A stretch of DNA of 64,000 bases from Marinilabiliaceae bacterium ANBcel2 (GTDB lineage Bacteria > Bacteroidota > Bacteroidia > Bacteroidales > Marinilabiliaceae), in contig JARULA010000007.1 in NCBI GenBank assembly GCA_029688995.1, positions 1-64,000 of the forward strand, in the 5' to 3' direction. The notes under the pieces are model-generated. The model was not told where the DNA came from and did not search any database. It saw only the letters and a program-made list of their open reading frames with translations. Shown piece by piece: positions 8,441-19,012 of this stretch. The stretch's first letter is position 1. Every line of letters starts with the position of its first letter. Both the position numbers and the translations under genes were made by a program.

Positions 8441-10051
8441 ATGAGCAAAAGGTTTATTCAAATCCTTATAATAGTTATTACCTTTACACTAATTGGTCTT
8501 ATCTATATCCAAACAATGTGGATTAAAAATGCCACAAAAATCAAAGAGGATCATTTCGACCAGTTAGTAAGGCAGGCACTTGATCATGTTGTTTATCGCC
8601 TTGAGATGAACGAAACATCAATGTTGGGAGCCCGACTTGATTTAAACCCATTAGTTAATTTACCCCGCAGATTTCATCAGGATAACCAACTTTTACAAGG
8701 GCAAAACGGAGCTGAAAAAAGCAGTCTGGAAGAGAGTTTACTCCATTACAATATCTCGTTCGACTTCTCTATTAACGGGTCGCAAATGCGCACAAAATTT
8801 TCTGCATCAGATCCCGACTCATTAAGATATAATGGCAGAGGGCAACAATCGATCTCATTTGATCCTCTGGATCAATCACAGCCGCTTTCGCATGCAATCA
8901 ACAATATTCAGGCCCAGTTAAAAAACCGGTTTGAAGAGCAGGGAGCCAGATTAATGAAAGAGATGTTCCTAAGTGATAAACCTATTCAGGAACGAGTCCC
9001 AAAAGAGATGATGGATGTTTCACTGGTGCAGGCATTTGAAGAGCGCGGACTGTCACTACCATTTGAATTTGGAATATACAACTCACGGGGTAATCTTGTA
9101 ACTTCAACCGACCATTTTGAAAGAGAGGAAGCTACGGTATCGTATCAAAAACATCTTTTTCCTAACGATGTTCATCCAAAAGCCAATTATGTACTTGTTT
9201 ATTTCCCGAAAAGACCTAATTTTATAATGGATTCAATGGGAATGGTTTTACCAACAATAGTTTTTACTCTGGTAATGATATTCCTCTCAATCTTAACTCT
9301 GATTATTATAGTAAAACAGAAGAGGCTTGATGATATCAAAAATGATTTTATCAATAATATGACACATGAGTTTAAAACACCTATATCAACAATATCATTA
9401 GCCTCACAAATGTTAAAAGATGGTAGCGTTGCTAAAAGTCCATCAACCTTAACCCATGTTTCCGGCGTAATACAAGATGAGAGCAAACGATTAAGCTTTC
9501 AGGTTGAAAAAGTCCTGCAAATGGCTATCTTTGATAAAGGAAAAGCAGGATTAAAAAAGAAAAAAACAGATATAAACAATCTGGTAAACAATGTAGTAAA
9601 TACATTCCGTATAAAAGCAGAGTCAGAAAACGGTAGAATTATTGAAAAACTCGATGCTAAAAACCCAACTGTTTACGTCGATGAGATGCACTTTACAAAT
9701 GTTATTTTTAACTTGCTTGATAATGCATTAAAATATCGTAACGGAAAACCTGTTTTAAACGTAAAAACATGGAACAGAAAAACCGGAATAGTAATTTCTA
9801 TTGAAGATAACGGATTAGGAATATCAAAAGAGAACCTAAAAAGAGTTTTTGAAAAGTTTTATCGCGTACCAACAGGCAATGTACACAACGTAAAGGGATT
9901 TGGATTGGGACTTGCCTACGTTAAAAAGATTGTTGAAGATCACGATGCAGATATAACAGTTGAAAGCGTAATTAATGAAGGAACTAAATTTGAAATATTT
10001 ATACCCCTTAAAAGCAATAAGGAATGGAAAAAGAATATAAAATTCTCCTGA
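8441..10051 (+). CDS. rprX: RprX-like sensor histidine kinase
   Basis: Membrane sensor kinase of 536 residues. A first transmembrane helix at about 6-25 is followed by a periplasmic domain of about 235 residues and a second helix at about 265-290. The HisKA domain carries phospho-accepting His309 in NNMTHEFKTPIS. The HATPase domain has the N box NVIFNLLDNALKYRNG, G1 DNGLGI and G2 GFGLGLAY. The gene overlaps the response regulator by 28 bases, so the two are translationally coupled. The name rests on overall likeness of the pair to Bacteroides RprX/RprY, clearest in the regulator. The signal sensed is unknown. Confidence 0.85.
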   Translation: MSKRFIQILIIVITFTLIGLIYIQTMWIKNATKIKEDHFDQLVRQALDHVVYRLEMNETSMLGARLDLNPLVNLPRRFHQDNQLLQGQNGAEKSSLEESLLHYNISFDFSINGSQMRTKFSASDPDSLRYNGRGQQSISFDPLDQSQPLSHAINNIQAQLKNRFEEQGARLMKEMFLSDKPIQERVPKEMMDVSLVQAFEERGLSLPFEFGIYNSRGNLVTSTDHFEREEATVSYQKHLFPNDVHPKANYVLVYFPKRPNFIMDSMGMVLPTIVFTLVMIFLSILTLIIIVKQKRLDDIKNDFINNMTHEFKTPISTISLASQMLKDGSVAKSPSTLTHVSGVIQDESKRLSFQVEKVLQMAIFDKGKAGLKKKKTDINNLVNNVVNTFRIKAESENGRIIEKLDAKNPTVYVDEMHFTNVIFNLLDNALKYRNGKPVLNVKTWNRKTGIVISIEDNGLGISKENLKRVFEKFYRVPTGNVHNVKGFGLGLAYVKKIVEDHDADITVESVINEGTKFEIFIPLKSNKEWKKNIKFS

Positions 10052-10707
10052 CCGAAGACGACGAAAACCTGGGTATGTTACTCAGGGAGTATTTAGTAGC
10101 CAAAGGTTATGAAACAGATCTAATGCCCGATGGAGAAGCGGGATATGAAGCCTTTATGAACAACAAATATGATGTATGCATATTTGATGTAATGATGCCA
10201 AAAAAAGATGGTTTCACTTTGGCAAAAGAGATAAGAATGGTAAATACAGAAATACCAATCATTTTTCTGACAGCAAAATCAATGAAAGATGATATATTTC
10301 ATGGATTTAAAATTGGTGCAGATGATTATCTAACCAAGCCGTTCAGTATGGAAGAGTTGCTGTTTCGCATAGAAGCAATACTAAGAAGAACCAAAGGCTC
10401 ACTGGGTAGTCAGGACTCTTTCCAAATAGGAAAATATAAATTTGACACTCAAAAACAGCAACTTATAGACGGGGAGCGAATTGTGAAGCTCACCACAAAA
10501 GAGTCGGAGTTGCTAAAGCTATTATGCAATAATGCAAATAAGGTGCTGGAGCGCAATTTTGCCCTTAAAACAATATGGGTAGATGACAACTACTTTAATG
10601 CAAGAAGCATGGATGTTTATATAACCAAATTGCGTAAACATCTAAAAGATGAACCTTCCGTTGAGATATTAAATGTTCACGGTAAAGGTTACAAGTTGGT
10701 AATGTAA
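10024..10707 (+). CDS. rprY: RprY-like OmpR-family response regulator
   Basis: Cytoplasmic DNA-binding regulator of 227 residues. The receiver domain (about 5-120) has the acidic pocket E11-D12-D13, phospho-acceptor Asp55 in CIFDVMMPKKDG, Thr in FLTAKS and Lys in LTKPFS. A winged-helix OmpR/PhoB DNA-binding domain occupies about 130-225 (LTTKESELLKLLCNN, then SMDVYITKLRKHLK). The N terminus TEDDENLGMLLREYL closely resembles Bacteroides RprY. ATG 10024 lies inside the kinase gene. A strong hairpin terminator follows 9 bases after the stop. Confidence 0.92.
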   Translation: MEKEYKILLTEDDENLGMLLREYLVAKGYETDLMPDGEAGYEAFMNNKYDVCIFDVMMPKKDGFTLAKEIRMVNTEIPIIFLTAKSMKDDIFHGFKIGADDYLTKPFSMEELLFRIEAILRRTKGSLGSQDSFQIGKYKFDTQKQQLIDGERIVKLTTKESELLKLLCNNANKVLERNFALKTIWVDDNYFNARSMDVYITKLRKHLKDEPSVEILNVHGKGYKLVM

Positions 10708-10716
10708 ACGGTTATC

Positions 10717-10754
10717 AAAAAAAGGCTCTCTTAAGTTTAAAGAGAGCCTTTTTT
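10717..10754. terminator. bidirectional intrinsic terminator between rprY and lepA
   Basis: The stem GGCTCTCTT (10724-10732) pairs with AAGAGAGCC (10740-10748) across a seven-base loop. It is flanked by seven A on the left (10717-10723) and six T on the right (10749-10754), so it can terminate the plus-strand two-component operon and the convergent lepA. Confidence 0.88.
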
Positions 10755-10800
10755 AATATATATTAAAAATAACTTTAACTATAAATAAAAGGCAGATAGA

Positions 10801-12588
10801 TCAATCAAGTTTTAAAACTGCTAAAAACGCCTTTTGAGGAACCTCAACATTACCTACCTGCTTCATCCGTTTTTTACCCTTCTTCTGTTTTTCTAATAAC
10901 TTTCTTTTTCGCGATATATCACCTCCATAACATTTGGCAGTCACATCCTTTCGCAGTGCTTTAACGGTTTCTCGTGCAATAATTTTAGAGCCTATCGCAG
11001 CCTGAATTGCAACATCAAACTGCTGTCTTGGTATCAACTCTTTTAACTTATCACACATTCTTCGTCCCATAGTATAAGCATTATCAAAATGTGTAAGCAT
11101 CGATAAAGCATCAACACTCTCACCATTTAAAAGGACATCTAACTTAACAAGTTTTGCCGAACGGTAACCCGTTGTATAATAATCAAAAGATGCATATCCT
11201 TTCGAAATACTCTTTAACTTATCATAAAAATCAAAGACTATTTCGGCTAAAGGCATATCAAAGACTAACTCTACCCTATCGGTTGTCAAATAGTGCTGCT
11301 TTTTTAGTTCCCCACGTTTGCCCAAACAGAGAGACATTAAATTACCAATAAAATCGGCCTGAGTTATTATTTGGGCACTAATATAGGGCTCTTCAACATA
11401 ATCAAGCTCACCGGGATCGGGCAAATCAGAAGGGTTGTGTACTTCGCTGAACTCACCCGATTTTGTATATGCATAATAGGGAACGTTTGGAACAGTGGTA
11501 ATAACATCCATATCAAATTCGCGATCAAGGCGTTCCTGCACAATCTCCATATGAAGCATTCCCAAAAATCCACACCTAAATCCAAACCCAAGTGCAGCAG
11601 AGGATTCGGGTTGAAATGAGAGAGAAGCATCATTTAACTGCAGTTTCTCTATAGATGCACGCAAATCCTCATAATCATCAGTATCAACAGGATAAACCCC
11701 TGCAAATACCATTGGTTTAACATCTTCAAAGCCGGCAATGGCCTTATCACAAGGGTATTTAGAATGGGTAATAGTATCACCCACTTTTACCTCTTTACTG
11801 GTTTTAATTCCTGAGATAATATATCCAACATCCCCGGTTTTAAGAACTTTACGAGGGACCAGATCCAATCCCAATACACCAACCTCATCGGCCTCATACT
11901 CTTTCCCTGTATTAACAAACTTTACAGCATCCCCTTTTTTAATCTCGCCATTAACAACTTTAAAATAGGCTATAATACCTCTATATGAATTAAAAACAGA
12001 ATCAAATATTAATCCCTGTAAAGGAGCTTTGGGATCACCAACAGGATGAGGAACACTCTTTACAATAGACTCTAATATAGTTTCAACACCCATTCCAGTT
12101 TTACCGCTAGCATGGATAATCTCCTCTCTTTCACACCCAATAAGATCCAGAATTTGATCTTCAACCTCTTCGGGCATAGCATTGGGCATATCCATCTTAT
12201 TAAGAACAGGTATAATATGGAGATCATGTTCAACTGCCTGATACAGGTTACTTATTGTTTGAGCCTGAATACCCTGTGTTGCATCAACAATCAATAAAGC
12301 ACCCTCACATGCAGCAATAGAACGGGAGACTTCATAAGCAAAATCAACGTGACCCGGTGTATCAATCAGGTTAAGAATATAATCTCTCCCTTCATGTTCA
12401 TACTTCATTTGAATAGCCTTACTCTTTATGGTAATGCCCCTCTCCCGCTCCAAATCCATACTATCAAGGGTTTGTTCCTGCAACTCCTTCCCGCTAATGG
12501 TTTTAGTATGCTCCAGCAAACGATCTGCCAATGTACTCTTCCCATGATCTATATGGGCAATAATGCAAAAATTTCGAATATTATCCAT
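10801..12588 (-). CDS. lepA: elongation factor 4 (LepA)
   Basis: Ribosome-associated translational GTPase of 595 residues, the normal length. The P loop is [14 protein letters not shown] at the N terminus. It is followed by G2/G3 ([15 protein letters not shown]) and G4 NKMD in [14 protein letters not shown]. The EF-G-like domains and the LepA-specific C-terminal domain ([22 protein letters not shown]) are complete. It stands alone between the bidirectional terminator and the groEL terminator. The minus-strand box TATATTTG at 12648-12641 is a likely promoter element, giving a leader of about 45 bases. Confidence 0.98.
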   Translation of the reverse strand: MDNIRNFCIIAHIDHGKSTLADRLLEHTKTISGKELQEQTLDSMDLERERGITIKSKAIQMKYEHEGRDYILNLIDTPGHVDFAYEVSRSIAACEGALLIVDATQGIQAQTISNLYQAVEHDLHIIPVLNKMDMPNAMPEEVEDQILDLIGCEREEIIHASGKTGMGVETILESIVKSVPHPVGDPKAPLQGLIFDSVFNSYRGIIAYFKVVNGEIKKGDAVKFVNTGKEYEADEVGVLGLDLVPRKVLKTGDVGYIISGIKTSKEVKVGDTITHSKYPCDKAIAGFEDVKPMVFAGVYPVDTDDYEDLRASIEKLQLNDASLSFQPESSAALGFGFRCGFLGMLHMEIVQERLDREFDMDVITTVPNVPYYAYTKSGEFSEVHNPSDLPDPGELDYVEEPYISAQIITQADFIGNLMSLCLGKRGELKKQHYLTTDRVELVFDMPLAEIVFDFYDKLKSISKGYASFDYYTTGYRSAKLVKLDVLLNGESVDALSMLTHFDNAYTMGRRMCDKLKELIPRQQFDVAIQAAIGSKIIARETVKALRKDVTAKCYGGDISRKRKLLEKQKKGKKRMKQVGNVEVPQKAFLAVLKLD

Positions 12589-12640
12589 CTAACCTTTCTG
12601 TTTCAACCATTACTTATTAATATCTCCGCCAAAAGTGATG

Positions 12641-12648
12641 CAAATATA
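12641..12648 (-). promoter_or_regulatory. candidate -7 box for lepA
   Basis: The minus strand reads TATATTTG, a perfect match to TAnnTTTG, with a predicted start near 12635, about 45 bases before the lepA ATG. No clear -33 TTTG was seen. Confidence 0.4.
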
Positions 12649-12692
12649 TTGATTTAACCTTAAAAATCTTAATATAAAGAGCATTAAGCACG

Positions 12693-12723
12693 AAAAAAAA
12701 GGGTTTCGGATATACCGAAACCC
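12693..12723 (-). terminator. intrinsic terminator of groES-groEL
   Basis: On the minus strand GGGTTTCGG (12723-12715), a five-base loop and CCGAAACCC (12709-12701) form a perfect nine-pair stem, followed by eight T (12700-12693). It lies 33 bases past the groEL stop. Confidence 0.9.
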
Positions 12724-12755
12724 CCTAATATATAGAATGATTCAAATATTAAATT

Positions 12756-14417
<1,662 letters not shown>

Positions 14418-14459
14418 TTAGGTTTTAATTGAGTAATGTTACTTAAGCCTCTTAACAGA

Positions 14460-14738
14460 TTAAGCTATATACAAGATGTCACTTTGAGAAATCAAAAGAT
14501 ACTCTTCCCCATCTATATTAAGCTCAGTACCGGCATACTTTCCGTAAAGCACCACATCTCCGGTTTTAACCTCCATAGGCTCATCTTTCTTATCGGCTCC
14601 GGTAAGAACCACATCACCTTTTTGGGGTTTTTCCTTGGCTGAATCAGGAATAATAATACCACTGGCTGTTTTCTCATCTGCAGGTTGAGGCTTTACCAAA
14701 ACCTTACCGGCAAGAATCTTTCCCTTTAATGTAGACAT
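14460..14738 (-). CDS. groES: 10 kDa co-chaperonin GroES
   Basis: Co-chaperonin lid of GroEL, 92 residues. It has the GroES beta-barrel pattern (GKVLVKPQPADEKTASGIIIP) with the mobile loop around residues 20-35, and GDVVLYGKYAGTEL in the second half. The first gene of the bicistronic groES-groEL operon. The upstream region (14739-14878) is AT-rich. The nearest -7-like sequence on the minus strand (ATATTTTG near 14799-14792) is imperfect, so I do not call a promoter. Confidence 0.98.
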   Translation of the reverse strand: MSTLKGKILAGKVLVKPQPADEKTASGIIIPDSAKEKPQKGDVVLTGADKKDEPMEVKTGDVVLYGKYAGTELNIDGEEYLLISQSDILYIA

Positions 14739-14878
14739 TCTATTTTAATTTTAATTGTTAAACATTTAATTTTAGCTGAGAGGAAAATATCACAAAATAT
14801 GCCAAAGAGAGAAAAGAGGAAAAATTGATTAAATTATGACATAATTGCACATTAAGTAGTCACCTAACCCTTATATAC

Positions 14879-14909
14879 AAAAAAAGAGTGTCAGCAAAAC
14901 TGACACTCT
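14879..14909 (-). terminator. intrinsic terminator after secG
   Basis: On the minus strand AGAGTGTCAG (14909-14900), loop TTTTG and CTGACACTCT (14894-14885) form a perfect ten-pair stem running into a T-tract (14885-14879). It closes the sigma-54 activator, lptE, TPR protein, secG unit. Confidence 0.88.
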
Positions 14910-14934
14910 GGCACCGAATAAATATTTTCACTGA

Positions 14935-15312
14935 TTACTCCAAATCCAAATCCTCCATATCCAAATCACCAGGAGTCTCCTCTTGGGCAGGTGGCTCTTC
15001 ATCTTCACCTACGGGGAAAGAGGGCATTCCCTGTTGAGGCTGTTGCATATTCTGCATCTGCTCATCAATTACAGCTCCACCCATTTGCTCACGTGGAAGC
15101 GTCATAACAGAAACAAATGATAACATTAAAAGCGAAATGGCGAGAGTCCAGGTTGCTTTTTCTAAAAAATCAGTTGTTTTACGAACTCCCATCATTTGAT
15201 TGGATGACTGAAAGTTTTGTGCCAGACCTCCTCCTTTAGAGTTCTGTACCAACACAATTAAAATTAAAAGTATGCTGGCCAATATTACCAGTACTGAAAC
15301 AAATGCATACAT
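14935..15312 (-). CDS. secG: preprotein translocase subunit SecG
   Basis: Small membrane subunit of the SecYEG channel, 125 residues. Two transmembrane helices lie at about 3-24 and 53-72. Between them is the family's conserved cytoplasmic loop (LVQNSKGGGLAQNF, then GVRKTTDFLEKATW). The C-terminal tail of about 45 residues is Gln-, Pro- and acid-rich, longer than in E. coli but common in Bacteroidota. It is the last gene of the minus-strand unit, 22 bases after the TPR protein. Confidence 0.95.
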   Translation of the reverse strand: MYAFVSVLVILASILLILIVLVQNSKGGGLAQNFQSSNQMMGVRKTTDFLEKATWTLAISLLMLSFVSVMTLPREQMGGAVIDEQMQNMQQPQQGMPSFPVGEDEEPPAQEETPGDLDMEDLDLE

Positions 15313-15334
15313 ATCTATTACTATTACTTAGTTA

Positions 15335-16219
15335 CTACTGTTTTTCTTCCAACTCTTTAATTCGACGTGCAAAGTAAATGTTTTTTTCGGGATATTTCAA
15401 ACGTAATCGTTCGAATATCTCAATTGCCTTCAAAAAATTATTTTGCTTTATATATATATCGGCCAAAGTTTCGGTCATTAAATCATCATTTTCTTGCAGA
15501 CTGGGGGCGGCTTTATCCTCTTTATCTCTTTCACTATCACTTCCAGGTAATATTTTACCCGGAGCTCCTCTTTCAAGAAAACTGTCGATCAAATCCATTT
15601 TAGGGGCAGTGGCCTCTCTATCCTTCTGCTCTACCTTGCTACTTTCGCCTGGAGAGTGATAGCGAAGAACATTAAGCCACTCCGAAAAAGAGCGAGACTC
15701 CTCATTAAGCTCATCACCATCTGGAAGTATAGTATAAACAGTCTCTGATGAACGCTCATAATCAAGCAGGTCGGCACTGGGCAGCACTAAATTATCAACA
15801 TCTTCATCGGGAACATCAAAGCGGAAAGAGGTACTCTCTTTGTTGTCACACTCATAAATATCACTCACCTCAAAATAGGCTCCCGAAGACTCTTCTGACT
15901 CTGAAGCAGAGAGTTCTTCATCTTCTTTTTGAGAGGTCACTTCACTGCTACAATCTTTATGGTTAAACTGCTCATAGAGCTCCTCATTTTTAGAGTATAC
16001 CAACTGATAAAGACGGGCACGATCAGTAATATGAGCAGCCGCAACCTTAAGCTCGTTGTTATATTTTATATGATTAAGCTGATGCAAATTTTTGATCCAT
16101 AACATCCTGCCAGCCTCAAAAAAAGGATATTCATCAAGTACAGTTTTTAAAAGATCAAGACTGGCATGATCAAAAACTGCTTTCCCCTCAATTGCATCTG
16201 TAAAAAACTGCTTATTCAT
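15335..16219 (-). CDS. conserved Bacteroidota protein with C-terminal TPR-like repeat
   Basis: 294 residues with no signal peptide. The N-terminal 90 residues are helical, the middle (about 90-230) is acidic and low in complexity, and the C terminus (about 245-290) looks like a tetratricopeptide unit (LADIYIKQNNFLKAIEIFERL, then YPEKNIYFARRI). I do not recognise a defined function. Its place between lptE and secG suggests an envelope-related or assembly role, but that is inference. Confidence 0.7.
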   Translation of the reverse strand: MNKQFFTDAIEGKAVFDHASLDLLKTVLDEYPFFEAGRMLWIKNLHQLNHIKYNNELKVAAAHITDRARLYQLVYSKNEELYEQFNHKDCSSEVTSQKEDEELSASESEESSGAYFEVSDIYECDNKESTSFRFDVPDEDVDNLVLPSADLLDYERSSETVYTILPDGDELNEESRSFSEWLNVLRYHSPGESSKVEQKDREATAPKMDLIDSFLERGAPGKILPGSDSERDKEDKAAPSLQENDDLMTETLADIYIKQNNFLKAIEIFERLRLKYPEKNIYFARRIKELEEKQ

Positions 16220-16268
16220 AAAATAACACTCTATTTTAATTCATTGGCCAAATATAGAGACCCATCCC

Positions 16269-16805
16269 CTACCAATCAGAAAAAGCTCTATTAAATATAT
16301 TTTCGGTTAGCTGATCCACCAAAGCTGAAACAAGCTCATCTTCAATCGCAGTAATATTTCTATCACTTGGAAAATCCTCATAGGCCGAAAAGGTAGACTC
16401 CCAATTATCATCCGGATTTTGAAAGTTGCGATATCGCACTCTAACTGTAAGGGTAAGCCGTGTTTCGGCCGCAACAGCATCTGACTGAATAGCCATAGGT
16501 CTTATTTCATACCCGGTAATTTCACCTGAAAAATCAACATCCCCCATATCATCAACAATATTAAGGCGTGATTCCCCGGAAATTCTATCCTTTAAACCTT
16601 CGGTAAAAGTTTGACTCAACAAAGGGTTTACAACTGCTGCCCTGTTGTCAAAATATTGAACAGAAGCTGATCTAACATTATCAGGAATAGAGGCACCCCT
16701 AAAAGTAACATGTACCGAGCAACCAACCAATATAACAACACCTGTTAAAAACGGTACAATAAAGTTTAACAGAAATAAAACCCTCTTTTTATCCACTAAT
16801 TGCAT
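16269..16805 (-). CDS. lptE: LPS-assembly lipoprotein LptE
   Basis: Outer-membrane lipoprotein of 178 residues that would plug the LptD barrel in LPS export. The signal peptide ends in the lipobox LVGC with Cys29 as the lipidated residue. The mature start has the Bacteroidota LptE pattern SVHVTFRGASIPDNVRSASVQYF, followed by NRAAVVNPLLSQTFTEGLKDRI. The start at 16805 overlaps the end of the sigma-54 activator by 17 bases. Together with kdsB and the lpx genes it shows an LPS-bearing outer membrane. Confidence 0.88.
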   Translation of the reverse strand: MQLVDKKRVLFLLNFIVPFLTGVVILVGCSVHVTFRGASIPDNVRSASVQYFDNRAAVVNPLLSQTFTEGLKDRISGESRLNIVDDMGDVDFSGEITGYEIRPMAIQSDAVAAETRLTLTVRVRYRNFQNPDDNWESTFSAYEDFPSDRNITAIEDELVSALVDQLTENIFNRAFSDW

Positions 16806-18051
16806 ATTCTTTTATCTTTCGGTAGAGAGTTCTTTCAGAAACACCCAACTCTTTAGCTGCATATTTCCTTCGTCCTCCATGTTTATCCAAAGCCTTTTCA
16901 ATTAACTCTATCTCCTTATCCCTCAATGAGAGAGACTCCTCTACAAACTCTTCTGTATCCTCAATATGGTTATCATCAATGTGACCATTATATGTAACGG
17001 GAGATGATCTCTCATTATGATGCGAAGATGATGAGTTATCAACTATACCGGGCTCAGCATCATAAAGTTTTTTTAAAATTCGTGCATTATCACCTTGCAA
17101 ATTAACCTCCTGCCCATGTTGAATCATATCAAGTACAAGTTTTTTCAAATCGTGCATATCCCTCTTCATATCAAAGAGAACCTTATATAGAATCTCTCTC
17201 TCAGTTGAAAAATCAGTAGTTCCCTCCTTGCTGTCGGCACTTATTAAAGCAGGTAAATTATCATTTGCATGAGAAGGAATATATTTTTGAAGATCCTCGG
17301 CTGAAAGCTCACGATTTTGTTCAATAACAGAGATCTGCTCGGTAATATTTTTTAACTGTCTTATATTTCCGGGCCAGCGATATTTTTCCAAAAGCTTTCG
17401 AGCCTCACTATTCAATTTTATAGACGGCATCCTGTATCTTGTAGCAAAATCCCCCGCAAATTTCCTGAAAAGAAGATATACATCATCAACCCTTTCACGC
17501 AAAGGCGGAATAACAACAGGCACATTATTTAGCCTATAGTATAAATCCTGGCGAAACTTGCCATTAGAAATTGCTTTATCAAGATTAACATTAGTTGCAG
17601 CAACAACCCGCACATTACTCTTTATAATTTTTGAAGAGCCAACACGAATAAACTCCCCTGTCTCAAGCACTCTTAAAAGACGTACCTGAGTAGCAAGCGG
17701 TAACTCGCCAATCTCATCCAAAAAAATAGTACCACCGTCAGCCTCCTCAAAATATCCCTTCCTGTCGGATAAGGCTCCGGTAAAAGAACCTTTTTCATGA
17801 CCAAAAAGCTCTGAATCGATAGTCCCTTCAGGAATAGCTCCACAATTTACAGCTATATATCTATTATGTTTACGACTACTGTGTTGATGTATAATCTGCG
17901 GAAAAACCTCTTTACCGGTTCCGCTCTCTCCGGTTATCAACACTGAAAGATCGGTCGGTGCAACCTGTACAGCAATATCAATAGCCCTGTTTAGAGCCTC
18001 TGAATTTCCAATAATACTAAACCTTTGCTTTATTTGCTGAAGATCCCTCAT
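16789..18051 (-). CDS. sigma-54-dependent transcriptional activator without receiver domain
   Basis: 420-residue bacterial enhancer-binding protein. Only about 15 residues precede the AAA+ domain, so there is no N-terminal sensory or receiver module. Walker A is GESGTGKE at residues 41-48. The sigma-54 contact loop reads GSFTGA (88-93) instead of GAFTGA, a variant I believe is common in Bacteroidota. Walker B is GGTIFLDEIGEL. A linker of about 130 residues leads to a Fis-type helix-turn-helix (KYAAKELGVSERTLYRKIKEY). I start at ATG 18051 because the -7 box at 18089-18082 lies upstream of it and downstream of the alternative ATG at 18111. It leads the lptE-TPR-secG unit. Confidence 0.9.
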   Translation of the reverse strand: MRDLQQIKQRFSIIGNSEALNRAIDIAVQVAPTDLSVLITGESGTGKEVFPQIIHQHSSRKHNRYIAVNCGAIPEGTIDSELFGHEKGSFTGALSDRKGYFEEADGGTIFLDEIGELPLATQVRLLRVLETGEFIRVGSSKIIKSNVRVVAATNVNLDKAISNGKFRQDLYYRLNNVPVVIPPLRERVDDVYLLFRKFAGDFATRYRMPSIKLNSEARKLLEKYRWPGNIRQLKNITEQISVIEQNRELSAEDLQKYIPSHANDNLPALISADSKEGTTDFSTEREILYKVLFDMKRDMHDLKKLVLDMIQHGQEVNLQGDNARILKKLYDAEPGIVDNSSSSHHNERSSPVTYNGHIDDNHIEDTEEFVEESLSLRDKEIELIEKALDKHGGRRKYAAKELGVSERTLYRKIKEYAISG

Positions 18052-18081
18052 TTTATATGTTAAAATTGCAGTTTGAACTGA

Positions 18082-18089
18082 CAAAGTTA
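18082..18089 (-). promoter_or_regulatory. -7 box for the sigma-54 activator, lptE, TPR, secG unit
   Basis: The minus strand reads TAACTTTG, a perfect TAnnTTTG. The predicted start near 18076 leaves a leader of about 25 bases to ATG 18051 and rules out ATG 18111 as the translation start. No -33 TTTG was seen at the usual distance. Confidence 0.45.
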
Positions 18090-18223
18090 CAATTTTATAC
18101 AGCATTAACAATCGTGTGTTTGCACAAAATTAATAAGAGAAAAGTACAATTAAAATGTAATAATATTTTCATAAATTTACCTGAACAAGAATCATTTAAA
18201 GATAAACCTAAAAACAGACCAAA

Positions 18224-18997
18224 ATGTTACAAGACAGACTGCTCGGCTTAATTCCGGCAAGATATGCATCAACAAGATTCCCGGGAAAACCTCTTGCCGA
18301 TATAGGAGGCAAACCGATGATTCAAAGAGTTTATGAACAGTCATCCAAAGCACTTAAACATGTCTATGTAGCAACCGATGATAAACGCATATATGATGCA
18401 GTTAAAAAATTTAACGGCAATGTTGTAATGACATCTTCCAACCATACAAGTGGGACCGATAGATGCACCGAAGCTTTACATATTGTAGAAACCCAGGAGC
18501 GAAGGAATTATGATGTTGTCTTAAACATACAGGGAGATGAACCATTTATAGAACCTGCACTGCTACAAACTTTATCGGGCTGTTTTATGAGCTCAATTAC
18601 AGAAATTGCCACTTTAGTAAAACCGCTCAGCTCAACAGATGACCTTTTTGACCCAAACAAGCCAAAAGTTATATTTAATCCCAAGTATGAAGCAATATAC
18701 TTCTCCCGCAGCCCAATTCCCTTTCTAAGAGAATATAACAGAGATGAATGGGTAAAAAATCATAGTTACTATCAGCACATAGGTCTATATGGATATAGAA
18801 GTGATATCCTAAGGGAAATTACAAGTTTAAAAACATCATCACTTGAGAAGGCAGAATCGCTGGAGCAGCTCAGATGGCTTGAAAACGGATACCGGATAAG
18901 TGTAAGACCGGTAACTCATGATAGTATAGGCATTGACACTCCTGAAGATCTAAAAAAGGCCATTGAATCAGATCTGCTAAATAATAGTAACTACTAA
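18224..18997 (+). CDS. kdsB: 3-deoxy-manno-octulosonate cytidylyltransferase
   Basis: Cytoplasmic enzyme forming CMP-KDO from CTP and KDO for the LPS inner core, 257 residues. The nucleotide-binding N terminus LIPARYASTRFPGKPLADIGGKPMI is diagnostic. NIQGDEPFI and FSRSPIPF also match, and the C terminus has GIDTPEDLKKA. The start is ATG 18224. It runs divergently from the sigma-54 activator unit that contains lptE. The branching-enzyme gene follows after 15 bases on the same strand. Confidence 0.97.
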   Translation: MLQDRLLGLIPARYASTRFPGKPLADIGGKPMIQRVYEQSSKALKHVYVATDDKRIYDAVKKFNGNVVMTSSNHTSGTDRCTEALHIVETQERRNYDVVLNIQGDEPFIEPALLQTLSGCFMSSITEIATLVKPLSSTDDLFDPNKPKVIFNPKYEAIYFSRSPIPFLREYNRDEWVKNHSYYQHIGLYGYRSDILREITSLKTSSLEKAESLEQLRWLENGYRISVRPVTHDSIGIDTPEDLKKAIESDLLNNSNY

Positions 18998-19012
18998 ATA
19001 ACACTGTAAAAA

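Noticed and set aside
14739-14878. CIRCE-type heat-shock operator upstream of groES
   Set aside because: No TTAGCACTC inverted repeat is present; an imperfect ATATTTTG is the only promoter-like element.
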